This document shows, in pieces, positions 36,601 through 45,490 of a stretch of 64,000 nucleotides of DNA. This stretch comes from Triatoma infestans. Its lineage: Eukaryota; Arthropoda; Insecta; Hemiptera; Reduviidae. Positions within the stretch are counted from its first letter, which is position 1; every line of letters starts with the position of its first letter. The DNA is taken from positions 1 to 64,000 of the forward strand of contig JAAEAF010001545.1 in NCBI GenBank assembly GCA_011037195.1. Reading direction: 5' to 3'. The position numbers and the translations under genes were made by a program. A model generated the notes under the pieces. It did not search any database. It was not told the DNA's origin and worked only from the letters and a program-made list of their open reading frames with translations.

Positions 36601-38550
36601 GGAAAATGCATTGAAGGGCACTTTTGGGGGAGGGGTGGGGTTAGGTTTCCATCTAAAGTGCTATTTCAGTTTATTAGACAATTCTGTCATCTAAATAATG
36701 TTAATTAGAATTAAATATGTTGTTGAAATTCCGAGTTTGAAAAAAATCGGATAACCGGAAGTGCGTTTACTTTACCACTTTACTAAATGATTTATTCACT
36801 TTTTCGCAATTTTCTCAAAAATGGCTCCGACGATTTTTTTGAAACTCCGTATATAAACTAAACATGCAAAGATCTACAACTTTTATAAAAAACTTTTCTC
36901 TGGGAAAATTCTTTTAAGGGCACTTTTAGGAGAGGGGTGGGGTTAGATTTTCATCAAAGTGCTATGCTAGTTGATTATACAATTCTACCATCCAAACATA
37001 ATTAGTTAGAAATAAATAGATGGCTGAAATTCCAAGTTTCAAGAAAATTAGCAAACAGGAAGTGCGCTTTTACTGAACAATTTTTTTCAGTTTTCGACGA
37101 ATTTCATTAAATTATGGTACACAAACTATAAAATTTGTCAATTATCATTTTGAGAACTGGAGTAAGAGAAAGTTGTGTGAGTGTTTCACACCAGATTTTT
37201 TTTTTTTTTTGTGATTTAAAATAATTATGTAGTTAATTTAATAATTGCAGTACCTTTTTATTTTTCTCTTCTTTAGAACGATTGGTACTGGCGGTATTTC
37301 TATGGTAGAGACTGTCCTTATCTTGAACAATGGGAACTGTCGGAGGAGTATCAGTGGTTAGCAATGGCAATGTACCACCTGTGTTTACATCTGGTACTGC
37401 ATAGTCATAAGAGGTATCTGCAAATCAAAATATTAGAACATTAATAGTGTCGAAATTTATTTATGATTATTAATTAAGCAATATGCAAGAATAGATGAAC
37501 TACATTGTACAAGGATTAAAATTAATCAAAAATCCTTAAGTAGGCATAGATATACATATGTTTATATCGTGCAGCTTTTAGTCGACTACAAACACTAAGC
37601 GAATGTGAAATTGTTTCCTGAGAATATACTAAATCAAAGAACCTAAACACCAACTACTCTACAAACTCTGTGTAAGACTCGGTAACAGCAGGAAAACCAG
37701 ATATTTTGACAAAGTTCATCTTAATACAGATGAAAAGCAAAATTAGTTTGAAGTTAGATGTTTTATTGAAAATTTAAATTCATTCACGGAACATTATCTT
37801 TTGACATTTCAATAAATTACTATAATATTAATATTTATCAGAAAATATATTTTATTAATTACCTGAAGGATGTGGCGTCTGCTTATTTAATTGGTCCCTC
37901 ATTTCCATAACGACTGTACTGTAACTATAGTAGGGAGCATATTTTAATGCTTGATAGGGTTCTTGATATTCATCACCCTTAACGTCCATTAATAATGCTG
38001 TATCGGCGCCACCAGCGGCCATTGGCAATGTTCCTTTAGAGCTGTAAGCTTTCTCTGCCGTGCCACAAGATGAATCAGAACTTAAACCACCACCGGCACC
38101 AGTTCCAGTACCCAGAGCAGTTTTAGCTGCTAAAGGTGATGCAAAACATTTACGTTGTCGATGGCGAGATATCATGACAAACATACAAACTGCTAATGAG
38201 ATTGATACAGCCATCAATATTCCAATAATTACAGCCATGTATGTATGGTCGTCCTGTTTTGCTACTGTAAAAAATGAATAGAATTAAAGACCGAATAAAC
38301 ATAAATAAAAAATTCAATGTATCTAACTGAGGTGGAAAAAAAACAGCCCAGATAGAACATTTATTTTAAAATTCATATTCATGAATGCATCATATGTTAC
38401 GTAAGTGAAAAATAAACAAATGCAAATAAGAGTTTGTACCTGGTATTTCGGACTGGGGTCTATTCTGTTCTTTATCCACGAATACATCACTCTGCACTGG
38501 TAGATCTGGGTTGGGTGGTGATTCAACTGTAAAATTTCCATGTGCTACAT
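19917..38550 (-). CDS. Ddr: Discoidin domain receptor tyrosine kinase, partial (9 exons, C-terminal 550 residues)
   Basis: Joining nine GT-AG exons on the minus strand (38550-38440, 38264-37863, 37417-37254, 33928-33806, 33301-33192, 31652-31452, 30419-30327, 21941-21800, 20225-19917) gives one uninterrupted frame of about 550 residues ending in TGA. In order: extracellular stem (1-46), one membrane segment (about 47-68), a Gly/Ser/Tyr-rich juxtamembrane region with SYDYAVPD (about 69-250), then a tyrosine kinase: glycine loop LGEGAFGT (259-266), VAVK lysine (292), [10 protein letters not shown] (HRD 395-397), DFG (415-417), YASDYY (423-428), WMACES and [12 protein letters not shown]. The text IASGMRYL-x3[15 protein letters not shown] and the [17 protein letters not shown] stretch are typical of DDR kinases, which are collagen receptors in animals. 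The N-terminal discoidin domains are not visible, so the gene is cut by the window edge. The residue at the usual helix-C glutamate is Asp309. Confidence 0.93.
20226..21799. other. Ddr intron, no other feature recognised
   Basis: AT-rich. A run of 9 G at about 21092-21100. No frame with family features. Confidence 0.5.
21800..21941 (-). CDS. Ddr: Ddr exon: activation loop
   Basis: 142 nt, acceptor ttgttacag, donor CTT|gtaagt. It encodes [20 protein letters not shown] and [20 protein letters not shown], then ACESVFL. It holds DFG, the YxxxYY activation-loop tyrosines and the VRWMA-C-E substrate-binding motif. It lies more than 8 kb from the previous exon because that intron has filled with mobile elements. 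Confidence 0.94.
21970..22130 (+). repeat. SINE family 1, degenerate copy in a Ddr intron
   Basis: TGCCCTTAGATTTTCTCGCC and the tail AGATGCTGACAAGATTTTAAA match the family 1 body. The A box is lost. Confidence 0.55.
22670..22906 (+). mobile_element. tRNA-derived SINE, family 1, in a Ddr intron
   Basis: A box GACTGGCTCAGTGGTAG, B box GGGTTCCAGTCCAG, body CTTAGACTTCCTCTACCTAG, end GACCCTAGATGTTGACGCGC then CTTAAA and an A-run. It is the most complete copy of this family here. Confidence 0.85.
22907..24531. other. Ddr intron; 27-bp tandem repeat and a family A scrap
   Basis: Exact tandem repeats at 23658-23738. A family A scrap at 24100-24190 (GTGTTTCACACCAGG, then TGTTCACATACAAACACAGA). Confidence 0.55.
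23658..23738. repeat. Three exact 27-bp tandem units
   Basis: The unit starts TATTGCAGCAGGTAGTAGTA and is repeated three times with no mismatch. No coding frame. Confidence 0.95.
24532..25061 (+). pseudogene. LINE C-terminus with restriction-like endonuclease domain (R4/Dong-like)
   Basis: Frame 1 reads [13 protein letters not shown]. After a shift near 24640 the 24621-25061 frame reads [40 protein letters not shown] and [20 protein letters not shown]. In this family a RPD-x-n-D motif is the PD-(D/E)xK nuclease core placed after the reverse transcriptase. Here it is RPY...VDIAVP, with the Asp lost. An AATAATAAT tail follows the stop. Inactive remnant inside a Ddr intron, opposite strand to Ddr. 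Confidence 0.7.
25062..26072. other. Ddr intron, no gene recognised
   Basis: A purine-rich stretch (25320-25400) and AT-rich DNA. The minus-strand frame opposite the purine-rich part is low-complexity. Confidence 0.5.
26081..26690. mobile_element. hAT-type non-autonomous element in a Ddr intron
   Basis: Left end TAGGACCGACTC (26081-26092). Right end, read inward, CAGGGCCGGCTC (26690-26679). The flanks are TTAAACAT (26073-26080) and TTAAACAG (26691-26698), an 8-bp duplication with one mismatch. No transposase frame in the 610 bp. Confidence 0.78.
26699..28489. other. Ddr intron; possible LINE/SINE tail and simple repeats
   Basis: 26840-27140 is GC-richer and ends in AATAATAATAAATAAATAAA, like a retroelement tail, but no known head is seen. 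An (AC)17 microsatellite lies at 27641-27674. Confidence 0.4.
28490..30199 (+). mobile_element. Helitron deletion derivative, both ends present
   Basis: The 5' end is TCTATATATATAAAA at 28490 after an A. The 3' end is CTAG at 30196-30199 before a T, preceded by a GC-rich hairpin (GCCACAGCGAAGCGTGGC) about 10 bp upstream. These are textbook Helitron termini and the A/T insertion site. The 1710-bp element keeps a leader with a duplicated segment (28621, 28753: GAAGTTCCCACGGAAACGGG) and only the C-terminal part of the helicase. Rep is missing. It sits in the 8-kb Ddr intron, antisense to Ddr. Confidence 0.92.
28780..30012 (+). pseudogene. Helitron PIF1-type helicase, C-terminal part, broken
   Basis: Recognisable in order: [39 protein letters not shown] (Walker B), a TGA replacing the next codon, [20 protein letters not shown], a small deletion after 'LVLL' that removes the SGD part of motif III and shifts the frame, [20 protein letters not shown], then the long open frame 29452-30012 with [10 protein letters not shown] (motif V) and [16 protein letters not shown] (motif VI, usually VACSR). 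Walker A is gone. At least one stop and two frameshifts make it inactive. Confidence 0.87.
30327..30419 (-). CDS. Ddr: Ddr exon: catalytic loop
   Basis: 93 nt, acceptor atttcag, donor ACAAG|gtaatt. It encodes [20 protein letters not shown] followed by [19 protein letters not shown] is the tyrosine-kinase catalytic loop, completed by the next exon. Confidence 0.94.
30420..31451. other. Ddr intron, no other feature recognised
   Basis: AT-rich intron sequence with no frame of note. Confidence 0.55.
31452..31652 (-). CDS. Ddr: Ddr exon: helix C to hinge
   Basis: 201 nt. It encodes [40 protein letters not shown] and [14 protein letters not shown], the DDR-type hinge region. The position aligned with the helix-C glutamate of other kinases (vertebrate DDR: FLKEVKI) reads FHRDVRI, with Asp in place of Glu. 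Confidence 0.93.
32318..32705 (+). mobile_element. LINE 3' end with poly-A tail in a Ddr intron
   Basis: The frame 32318-32599 reads [37 protein letters not shown] and the knuckle [18 protein letters not shown], then [17 protein letters not shown], ending in TAA. A 15-A tail lies at 32690-32704. It is a relative of the tails at 6652-7181 and 57880-58550. Upstream text at 32012-32305 is open but not recognised. No clear target duplication was found. Confidence 0.82.
33192..33301 (-). CDS. Ddr: Ddr exon: kinase lobe with catalytic lysine
   Basis: 110 nt. It encodes [15 protein letters not shown]...[16 protein letters not shown], holding the ATP-anchoring lysine in VAVK. The donor GAGAA|gtaagt leaves two bases that pair with the first base of the next exon to make lysine. 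Confidence 0.92.
33806..33928 (-). CDS. Ddr: Ddr exon: kinase glycine loop
   Basis: 123 nt, in phase at both ends. It encodes a Gln/Leu-rich lead ([20 protein letters not shown]) and the ATP-binding loop LGEGAFGT, which continues into V-Y-V in the next exon. The donor is GGCACG|gtaagt. Confidence 0.93.
33929..36204. other. Ddr intron, no gene recognised
   Basis: AT-rich. The frames at 34099-34440 (minus) and 35142-35372 (plus) show no family features. Confidence 0.5.
36205..37195 (-). repeat. Family A repeat, longest copy, in a Ddr intron
   Basis: The left end is CTTTCTCTTACTCCTAGTAA and the right end is GGAGTAAGAGAAAGTTGTGT then GAGTGTTTCACACCAGA followed by a T-run. An inner segment (CAAAAATGGCTCCGACGATT) occurs twice, at about 36515 and 36817, so this copy carries an internal duplication of about 300 bp. 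A (TG)10 microsatellite lies at 36332-36351. No coding frame. Confidence 0.75.
37254..37417 (-). CDS. Ddr: Ddr exon: juxtamembrane, SYDYAVPD
   Basis: 164 nt, acceptor tttgcag, donor AAAAAG|gtac. It encodes [14 protein letters not shown], a Thr/Pro-rich stretch and a lysine-rich end (RSKEEKNKK). The phase joins both neighbours without a stop. It belongs to the cytoplasmic region before the kinase. Confidence 0.9.
37863..38264 (-). CDS. Ddr: Ddr exon: transmembrane and juxtamembrane
   Basis: 402 nt with good splice borders (ttacag acceptor, CAG|gtaatt donor). It encodes a short extracellular tip, a membrane segment ([20 protein letters not shown]), a basic stop-transfer stretch RHRQRK, a Gly/Ala/Ser-rich linker, and a tyrosine-rich segment ([19 protein letters not shown]) that offers several possible docking tyrosines. 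Confidence 0.92.
38440..38550 (-). CDS. Ddr: Ddr exon: extracellular stem
   Basis: The exon lies between an acceptor reading ttttccag and a donor reading CCAG|gtac. It is 111 nt and enters and leaves mid-codon, matching the next exon. It encodes [16 protein letters not shown]...SEIP, a hydrophilic stem between the discoidin-like domain and the membrane. It is the most N-terminal exon I can identify. It starts within a codon, so at least one upstream coding exon must exist. Confidence 0.88.
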
Positions 38551-39456
38551 CTGGAAAACAAAAAAAAAAAATGTAAATTTTAGTTATCTGCATCAATAAT
38601 AACTTTGGAATACCCATCGATATGAGCTTCAGGCAATTATGCCTCAAGCAAAATAGTAATAAAAAAATCTTTAAACAAAAACGAAATATCAATACAAAAA
38701 TATATTATTTTAAATATTTTAAATTTTGTTATAAATTGGTAAAAAAAAAAAAACTTGTTTACAAATAATAAACCTCCTTTCTTCGAAGTTTATATTTGCT
38801 TGGTTGGCATTTTCAGTATACTTATTTTTAGGCATATAATGAAGTTTTAAGATTATGCTCGTTTGCAGAATTCTGTCTAGCTATGGTTTGGAGGAACATC
38901 TAACCTCAATTTTTTTCATTGAAAATTTTTTTTGGATATGCGGATGGGTCCGCAAGGCTGGATAATATCTGGTATTTTATCCCTCGTAGCATGCATATTT
39001 ATATTGTCCTGACCGGTTTCGGATTTTAATCCATTGTCAGAGCAAATTCACCACGTTCGTGTAGAGAATTCACTTTAACGTAATGTTTCTGTTACACTCA
39101 CACTTGTTGGTTTACATATGTTAGGAGGTTATAAGATTATCAAATAAGGATAATAAGGTTATAATAAGTATAACCTTATAACCTCCCCACATATAGCAGG
39201 CTACAGACTATGCATGTATTCGCGATTCGTGATGCGCGATGCGTGATTCGACCAGTTCGTAGTAATTCGTAAACAGAGTATACAGACTATGCGTTTGTTC
39301 AAGATTCGATGCATGATGCATGATTTATCCATGTTCGTTCGCAGTTTCATTAGTTCACAGAAATTTGTGAGCACGTGCAAAGCCTATATATTAATTACTT
39401 CAGTAGCACATATATACTATTTTTAAAGTGTATGTACATATTTCTGCTCGGAAAAT

Positions 39457-40004
39457 ATGGAGAGTGACGATGATCTAGCAATAGCTAGTGCTGTTTTTAT
39501 ATACATGGCGCAAAATAAGAAAAAAATTTTAAACAAACGGAAAAAACGCAGATGGTGGAGTGTATCACTATTTAAAAATAGAGACAGGTAATTATTAAGT
39601 TCATACTATTCATACTTTAGTGTCAGTTCTATACGAAAAAGCCAGCAGGGTTAATATTTGTTTCAGAGACATTTTCCGTGGTAGCCTGCTTCATTTTGTG
39701 GTCATCGACCGGTTTCGGGCGTTCGCCCATCTTCAGGATGTGTGAAACTAAGTCTCTGTACGAGTCTGTGTTGGCACACTGTCTGAAGAACGCATCCTGA
39801 AGATGGGCGAACGCCCGAACCGGTCGATGACCACAAATGAGCAGGCTACCACGGAAAATGTCTCTGATGCTTTCCAGCTCTGCGGAACCAACCACCACAA
39901 TTAATATTTGTTATTACACCATTTTTATTTACAGATATAATGGCAACGATCTGCTAAATGATTTATCAGTAGAACTCTCCGGTAAATTCGAAAATTGTTT
40001 TTAA
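39457..40004 (+). CDS. Harbinger-derived N-terminal peptide, two exons (39457-39587, 39935-40004)
   Basis: Exon 1 runs from ATG to a GACAG|gtaatt donor. Exon 2 starts after ttacag and ends at TAA. The product of 66 residues begins MESDDDLAIASAVFIYM, has a basic run KRKKRRWWSVSLFKNRDRY and ends LNDLSVELSGKFENCF. RRWW...NR...L...EL...F is the start of PIF/Harbinger (HARBI1-like) transposases. The stop comes where the FRM motif would follow. Whether it is translated is unknown. The frame survived although foldback B entered its intron. Confidence 0.55.
39663..39900. mobile_element. Foldback element, family B, in the Harbinger intron
   Basis: The arms GACATTTTCCGTGGTAGCCT, GTCATCGACCGGTTTCGGGC and GCCCATCTTCAGGATG are repeated inverted on the right. 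The right arm extends 34 bp further (CTTTCCAGCTCTGCGGAACC). The 12 bp TTAATATTTGTT flanks it exactly at 39651-39662 and 39901-39912. No coding capacity. Confidence 0.85.
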
Positions 40005-40469
40005 TTATCCTTAAAATAACAAAAAAAAAAAAATAAAAATAAGAACACGGAATAAAATATAAACATAACTTCCTTGAACGAACTAGCGCGCACAACGAAT
40101 GGACGAATTAACTACGAACACAGCCCGAACTTTGGCGAATCAGTGGTTCGTGCTGATGCGCAGCCTTTGATATTCGTCAATTTACCGCTGTTTAGAGCGA
40201 ATTACTGTGCACACACGAATCATGTTGTTTACGAATTGATTTTTAACGAACAAGTCCCTACACACTATTCGTGAACTGCCCGCGAATCATGCATCACGAA
40301 TCGCGAATACATGCATAGTCTGTAGCCACCTTATGTATACAACCAAAAGGTGCGTCTCTACACGAACTTGGTGAATTTGCTCTGACGATGAATGAAAATC
40401 CGAAACCGGTCAGGAACTATATAAATATGTATGCTACGACGGATAAAATACCAGATTGAAAATATTTAT

Positions 40470-43120
40470 TGCCGGGATCTCTTTGATGAAAGCCGAACGC
40501 GAAAACCGTCGATGGTGGGGATAAAGTTATCGTGGTAAAGATGCTAGGGCTAAAGGGAGGTGAGTGTAGGGGGGTTTTTGAAGAAGGTGAATGACACCTG
40601 TGAAAAGAGGTGTTTTCGGATTAGAGCGCAAAGCTTTAATTACCACCTATAAGGTTATAGAAGCTATTTCTAGTATTATATACAAATGGCGAGAGAAATT
40701 CAAATTACATAATCAGCAGTATACACACCAATAAAACATTTTCAATGTTCGACTTGACCATTCGACTTTGAAAAATCGGTCAAAGTATTTTTTTTCTTAC
40801 TTCTTTAGATGTCTAAATGATCTATTTTCCCAAATCTACATTGATCGATCCAACTGACAAGAAAATAAAGATATTTGCTTATGAGAAGCTTGGATATATC
40901 TGAAAGATATATTTATATTAAAATGAGCCAGGGTCAAACAAACATAAAATACAAAGGAACATTAGCTGGTGCGTTTTCAGAATTTGAAAACACGACTGGA
41001 AAAAGAAAAACGTGCAATTCCTAATAATTTGCAATTGGTAAAAAAACAACTATACATAAAAAATAATATGTGGGATCCCGCCATGAAGCGAACAAATGAA
41101 ATAGAAGAGATTTAGCAAGTGGATTAAACCTCGAAGAGGTGACTTGAGGACGTTCAGGTTTCAGACTGGTGGACGTTCCCAGAAAGGGAGTAACTGGTAA
41201 GATGTAGTAGAATATCGTTAGCACAGTCAATTGACCAGTAGTGTTCATAGGAATGCCACTTGGAGTGGCATTGTTTTATTGTAATGTGGCTGGCCATTAT
41301 ACTGCTTATTATGCGAAATAATCACAATTTCGGCATTTTAATTACAATTTCACTCACAATAATATCTTCATACATTTTGAATTAATAGAACTACCCTCTG
41401 CAAAGACGACCACCGTGGATTATAATATATAAAACACAGTTTTATACTTGGAACGAAAGTAAACAAAAACGGAGCGAGTTTATATATATATATATATATA
41501 TTTGTGTATCTATATGTATATAAAATCAATAAAATTTGATGAATCAGGAATAACTGGTTATATTGATGATTATATCTGACTGTCTTTAGTAGACAGCACA
41601 CCACCTTGCCAGGTATGCCATATAACTGGGTACCCAAGAAGAGAATGCCAATATTGCATACACCAATTGGAAATACAAGAGGGTGCCTTATATACAAGAG
41701 GTAGAATTGTATTGTTTTCATCTCTCCTTTAGTACATCATACATACATACATACATGTCCAGAATGCCTGTATGATAGACCCGAGAGGAAAACCCCCCCC
41801 CCACACACTTTCACTCTTACTCACTCTCTCTCCTGACTATCATGCTCTTCTCAATATACAGGATTTTTCCTCTCTCTTTTCATAACATAACTATACCTCC
41901 TTTCATCCTAACTTTGATCGTATATTAGTGGAACAGTAGAGATGACACCCCCCTCTTTGTTCTCATTCACTTTTACTCTGATGTTCTAGGCTCTTTTATA
42001 CTTACAAACACAAAAACACAAACATGAGCACGTATTAACTGGACAAGTAGAATTCCAAAACTGACACATACTTCAAGTGCCTTTTAGTCTTTCATTGCTG
42101 AAGCTTCTTCTTTTACTTGGTGTAATGTACGTACAACTAACATCAGAGGGATACTGCCCAAATGATGTGGGAACATTAATCGAAAAATATGCAAATTAAT
42201 TCTTTTTTTCTTTCTTTATTTTTAACAAAAAACGGTTATTGTTTTAACATTTTACCTTAATATTCTTTATGATTTGCTTTTCTATTAATTTTTCGTTTTT
42301 TTTGATCACTTAATCTCTCCATGGTATGTGAAAAGTTAAGGCCAGTACAAGTTTATTTTAGGATCTTTTTTTTGTTTCATGATGAATAAATTTTAATATA
42401 ATTTTTATCGAGAGATGTAGCGACATCAGAAAAAAAAAAAAACAAAACTAAAAATTTTAAATAAATGAAAGATATTTTGGCGGCACGTTTGAAAAGGCCG
42501 AAACAAGGAAGTGCTAAGATTAGCTACTTGCGCGTACACAATCAATCGTGCAATGGGGTCGTTAAAGTCGTATAAATCTGTTAAAATCGTTAAGAAAGTT
42601 TAATAATTACCGCTAATTCAATCAAACAAGCCCTGTACTTGTAACTATCGTATAAATGAAAACGTTCAGTTTTATTTGAAGTTTATATTCACATTAATCA
42701 AGGATAATTAAGTTAAATTGTCTTGAGGGTAATATAAGAGGGAGGGTTCAATAAATTTTCTACTCCATTATCTTCTGTCATTGTTAGAGTGCTAAGACTG
42801 TTCTTGGAGGTTGAGATATGCAACATAATACATACAGTCTCAGTTCAGTCTTTAATAAACTCTGGAATTAACAGGTTGGTAAGTGCATCTCCATTTGGAT
42901 CCACGAAGAAAGTGAGGGATTTGGAGCTTTGTTCCGGGTAAAGAAAGGGACAAAATGTGTTTGTGGACAATGTGGCGAAATGGAATAAATGTGTTTGAAG
43001 TGGTTTGGAGAATATAATGAAGATAGTAATACAAATTGGTCATCAAATTTATTTTCTATTCAGGAAAACATGTTGAATACTCTTCATATAATTTAGTTGT
43101 TAGAATAAAGATTTAATGTT
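40470..43120. other. No gene recognised
   Basis: AT-rich, with a (TA)n run near 41465-41505, CATA repeats near 41735 and a C-run at 41794. Frames at 41021-41248 and 41368-41721 (minus) show no family features. Confidence 0.45.
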
Positions 43121-43389
43121 GTTGTGGTTGGTTGCGCAAAACTGGAAAGCATCAGAGATATTATCTTCCGTGATAGCCTGCTTCTTTTTGTGGTCATTGA
43201 TCGGTTTCGGGCGTTCGCCTATCTTCAGGATGTTTTTGTCAAAACAAGTCTATATTATCACACTGTTTTGACAAAAACATCCTGATGATAGGCGAACGCA
43301 CAAAACCGATCAATGACCACAAAAAGATGCAGGCTATCACGGAAAATATCTCTGATGCTTTCCAGCTCTGCGGAACTAACCACAACAAC
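43121..43389. mobile_element. Foldback element, family B, complete arms
   Basis: The two arms of about 125 bp start GTTGTGGTTGGTT / (inverted) GTTGTGGTTAGTT and run through GGAAAGCATCAGAGATATT and TGGTCATTGATCGGTTT to GTTTTGACAAAAACATCC at the centre. The loop is short. It is the most symmetric copy of the family. Confidence 0.85.
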
Positions 43390-44316
43390 TTACATAAATA
43401 TATGTTTTGGATTGCATAATCTTATGGTGTTATCCTTGAATGCGAAATGGATCAGGTTCTTTTATACCTACAACAGTGATCAACTGATGTCGGAAAATAA
43501 ATAGCTGTCAAGATTGTTTGTGGATTTTGTTTATTTGTTTTGTAAGGTGTCATATTTCTGTCATATATAAATGCCGATTTAGCACTATCATATATATTTT
43601 ATCTTATCAATTTATTATATACTATTTTTGTTGTTGGAAGATATTTTTCATTAGCAAAATTTTATTACAATCTTATTTATTTAAAAGTTAGGTTCATTTT
43701 TTTGTTCAATTTTGCTATTTGCCAGAGCCCTACGGGTCATCTCGTCTACAGATGGAAAACAAGGATAGGAGGAAGACAAAAACATCAGCGTTATGATTAT
43801 TACCTCCAATCCATGATTGAAGACCAAAAAACTACAACCCACAGGGAAGGAGATGGGGTGAAAAACTGATGTTTTTTGTTTAAAGAACCCATGGTGCATA
43901 GTTTGAATCCATCGGAGGAAACTAGCTTGGAATTAGGAAAGAAGCAGAAAATTGCCTGATCTACTTCACAAGATTCAGAATAGGCTTGATGTCGAGAGAT
44001 ATCTTGGATTCCAAGTTCGGACACAAGAATTCAGCGCCAAATTCGAAAAATCGTCTAAGCTCCCATAAAGAAAAACTGCTAAGAGTATATTTTGTGGTAT
44101 GTTTTCGTATGGAGACCGCCCCCCTTTCCAATGGATTTCCTCCTTAGCTAACTTTCCTTTCCTGCCCCTTAAAAAGGCTCAGTGTGCATAAAGAGCCTAC
44201 CAAGAATAAATAGCATGGAATGCCTCATTCCTATCACACTTGCCCTAGGAAGGATACTTTATCTTATGACCCATGGTCCAAAAGTACTTTCAAATCCATG
44301 GAACTTGTCATTCAGT

Positions 44317-45209
44317 GGAGTGAATAAAAATAAGTAAATTCGAGTATTGTTGTGAATACTTGCAAGAAGGTGAATAATAGGGAGTAAATACTCATGTCTC
44401 TAGTAAACTCATGTTTTTAAGTGTGCCAAAAGTAAACGCTGAAAATAAAGTGAATAAAGCAGAAGTAAATACTCCTTCTCTTAGTAAATACTTGTCCTTC
44501 CGCGAGGTTAGCCTGACCCATGCTTGAGGCTATTCACTACTCAGTAAAATGGCTGGTTTTATGGATCTCCGCAGCCTAAACGTTATGATAAGAGATTCCA
44601 TGTTGATCCTAATCATTGTAAACAGTTACTAAGATTTGAGAGTGAAAATGTTGATTTCCTAGCTAGTTATTTCTTGGAAGAGAAAAATGTATCTCGCGGA
44701 GGTGCCCTTTCTTCAAGAATGAAAATGAAGATGTTTTTACGATATATTAGTGATCCCGGGTTTCAAAGTGGGGTGGCAAATAACATAGGGGTGGACCGAA
44801 CAACTGTCTGCAAAACTGTAGCTAGTGAATTGACTGTATTGTTGAAAAAGCTCATGCATGGATTAAATTTCCTCGTCACTAAATTCCATTTCATCAGAAG
44901 ACATGATGATGGAACAGGAATGTCGGAGGTTAAACCTGTGACTGGAGATAAGAGGCTAACTGGCCTGATTGCTGGTTTGCGCGCCATTCCTGTTTTGACT
45001 GAACGAATGGTTATCCGTGAGTATTTACTCGTTACAAAACACTTTTTACTTGCGCCCAAGTAAATACTCGCATGTATAGTCCTAGTAAACTCATTTGGCA
45101 TACAAGTAAACAATCGCGAGTATGGTCGGATTTTATTCACGGCATACAAACGAGTATACTTTACTTGCTAGTAATTGCTAGCAAGAATTTACTTATTTTC
45201 ATTCACTCC
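44317..45209 (+). mobile_element. PIF/Harbinger-like element with transposase fragment
   Basis: Inverted ends of about 25 bp (GGAGTGAATAAAAATAAGTA at 44317, matched in reverse to 45209 with one difference). About 180 bp inside each end holds many copies of AGTAAATACTC-like motifs. The interior encodes part of a transposase. The target duplication is not clear. Confidence 0.68.
44578..45063 (+). pseudogene. PIF/Harbinger transposase, N-terminal half
   Basis: The frame reads KRYDKRFHVDPNHCKQLLRF, ASYFLEEKNVSRGGALSSRM, KMKMFLRYISDPGFQSGVAN and IGVDRTTVCKTVASEL. The helix-turn-helix-like GVDRTTVCKTV matches G-V-x-R-T-T-V-S-K-T-V of HARBI1-type transposases. After about 44865 the frame shifts. 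The catalytic DDE part is missing. Confidence 0.72.
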
Positions 45210-45224
45210 CCTATTGACTTGTTT

Positions 45225-45490
45225 ATTCCACAGCCATGTTCACCTCCTCGCTAGATAAAAAGGGATAGTGTAAGAAAAGTAATTTGTTTAAACCCCCTAA
45301 ACCACAGTCGAATATCAAAAGGATATCGTATGCGCAGGTAAAGACTTTGACGGTTTGTAAGAAGGTTGTAATGTTCCCACAATTCAGGGAATCCAATAGA
45401 TAAACCCCTAATCCCATTAGGTTTGAGGATCCATCGAAATGAAAGCGCATTGTACTAGAAAGGAATAGGAAAGATACCACGTCTAGTGTG
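45225..45490 (-). pseudogene. Possible LINE RNase H remnant
   Basis: The minus-strand frame reads MRFHFDGSSNLMGLGVYLLD, FLQTVKVFTCAYDILLIFDC. DGSS...G.GV...F.TV.V....YAILL reads like the start of a LINE RNase H domain (DGS-x-n-GAG, FQAEVYAIL), with the glutamate lost. Weak. Confidence 0.35.

Larger units (their letters stand above)
39199..40327 (+). mobile_element. PIF/Harbinger-type deletion derivative
   Basis: The ends are inverted: GGCTACAGACTATGCATGTA at 39199 continues TTCGCGATTCGTGAT, matched in reverse at 40327 down to about 40281. A second partial copy of the end lies at about 39280. It contains a spliced 66-codon frame, interrupted only in its intron by a foldback insertion. No transposase core is present. 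The 3-bp target site is not obvious at these ends. Confidence 0.65.
38967..40458. repeat. Large foldback element, family C arms
   Basis: The left arm (38967-39070) and right arm (40354-40458) are inverted repeats of about 105 bp sharing CTGACCGGTTTCGGATTTT and AGAGCAAATTCACCA. The loop is occupied by the PIF/Harbinger derivative. A short relative lies at 22925-22990. A smaller 12-bp inverted repeat GGAGGTTATAAG lies at 39124 and 39175. Confidence 0.75.

Noticed and set aside
39629..39898. 89-codon minus-strand frame starting MVVGSAELESIRD
   Set aside because: It is the foldback B arms read through. The related frame at 59393-59620 arises the same way.
40960..41260. Possible LINE tail on the plus strand
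   Set aside because: A few words look LINE-like (ACTGGTGGACGTTCCC), but no continuous frame or knuckle motif is seen.
44763..45149. 128-codon minus-strand frame
   Set aside because: Antisense of the Harbinger transposase fragment; no features of its own.
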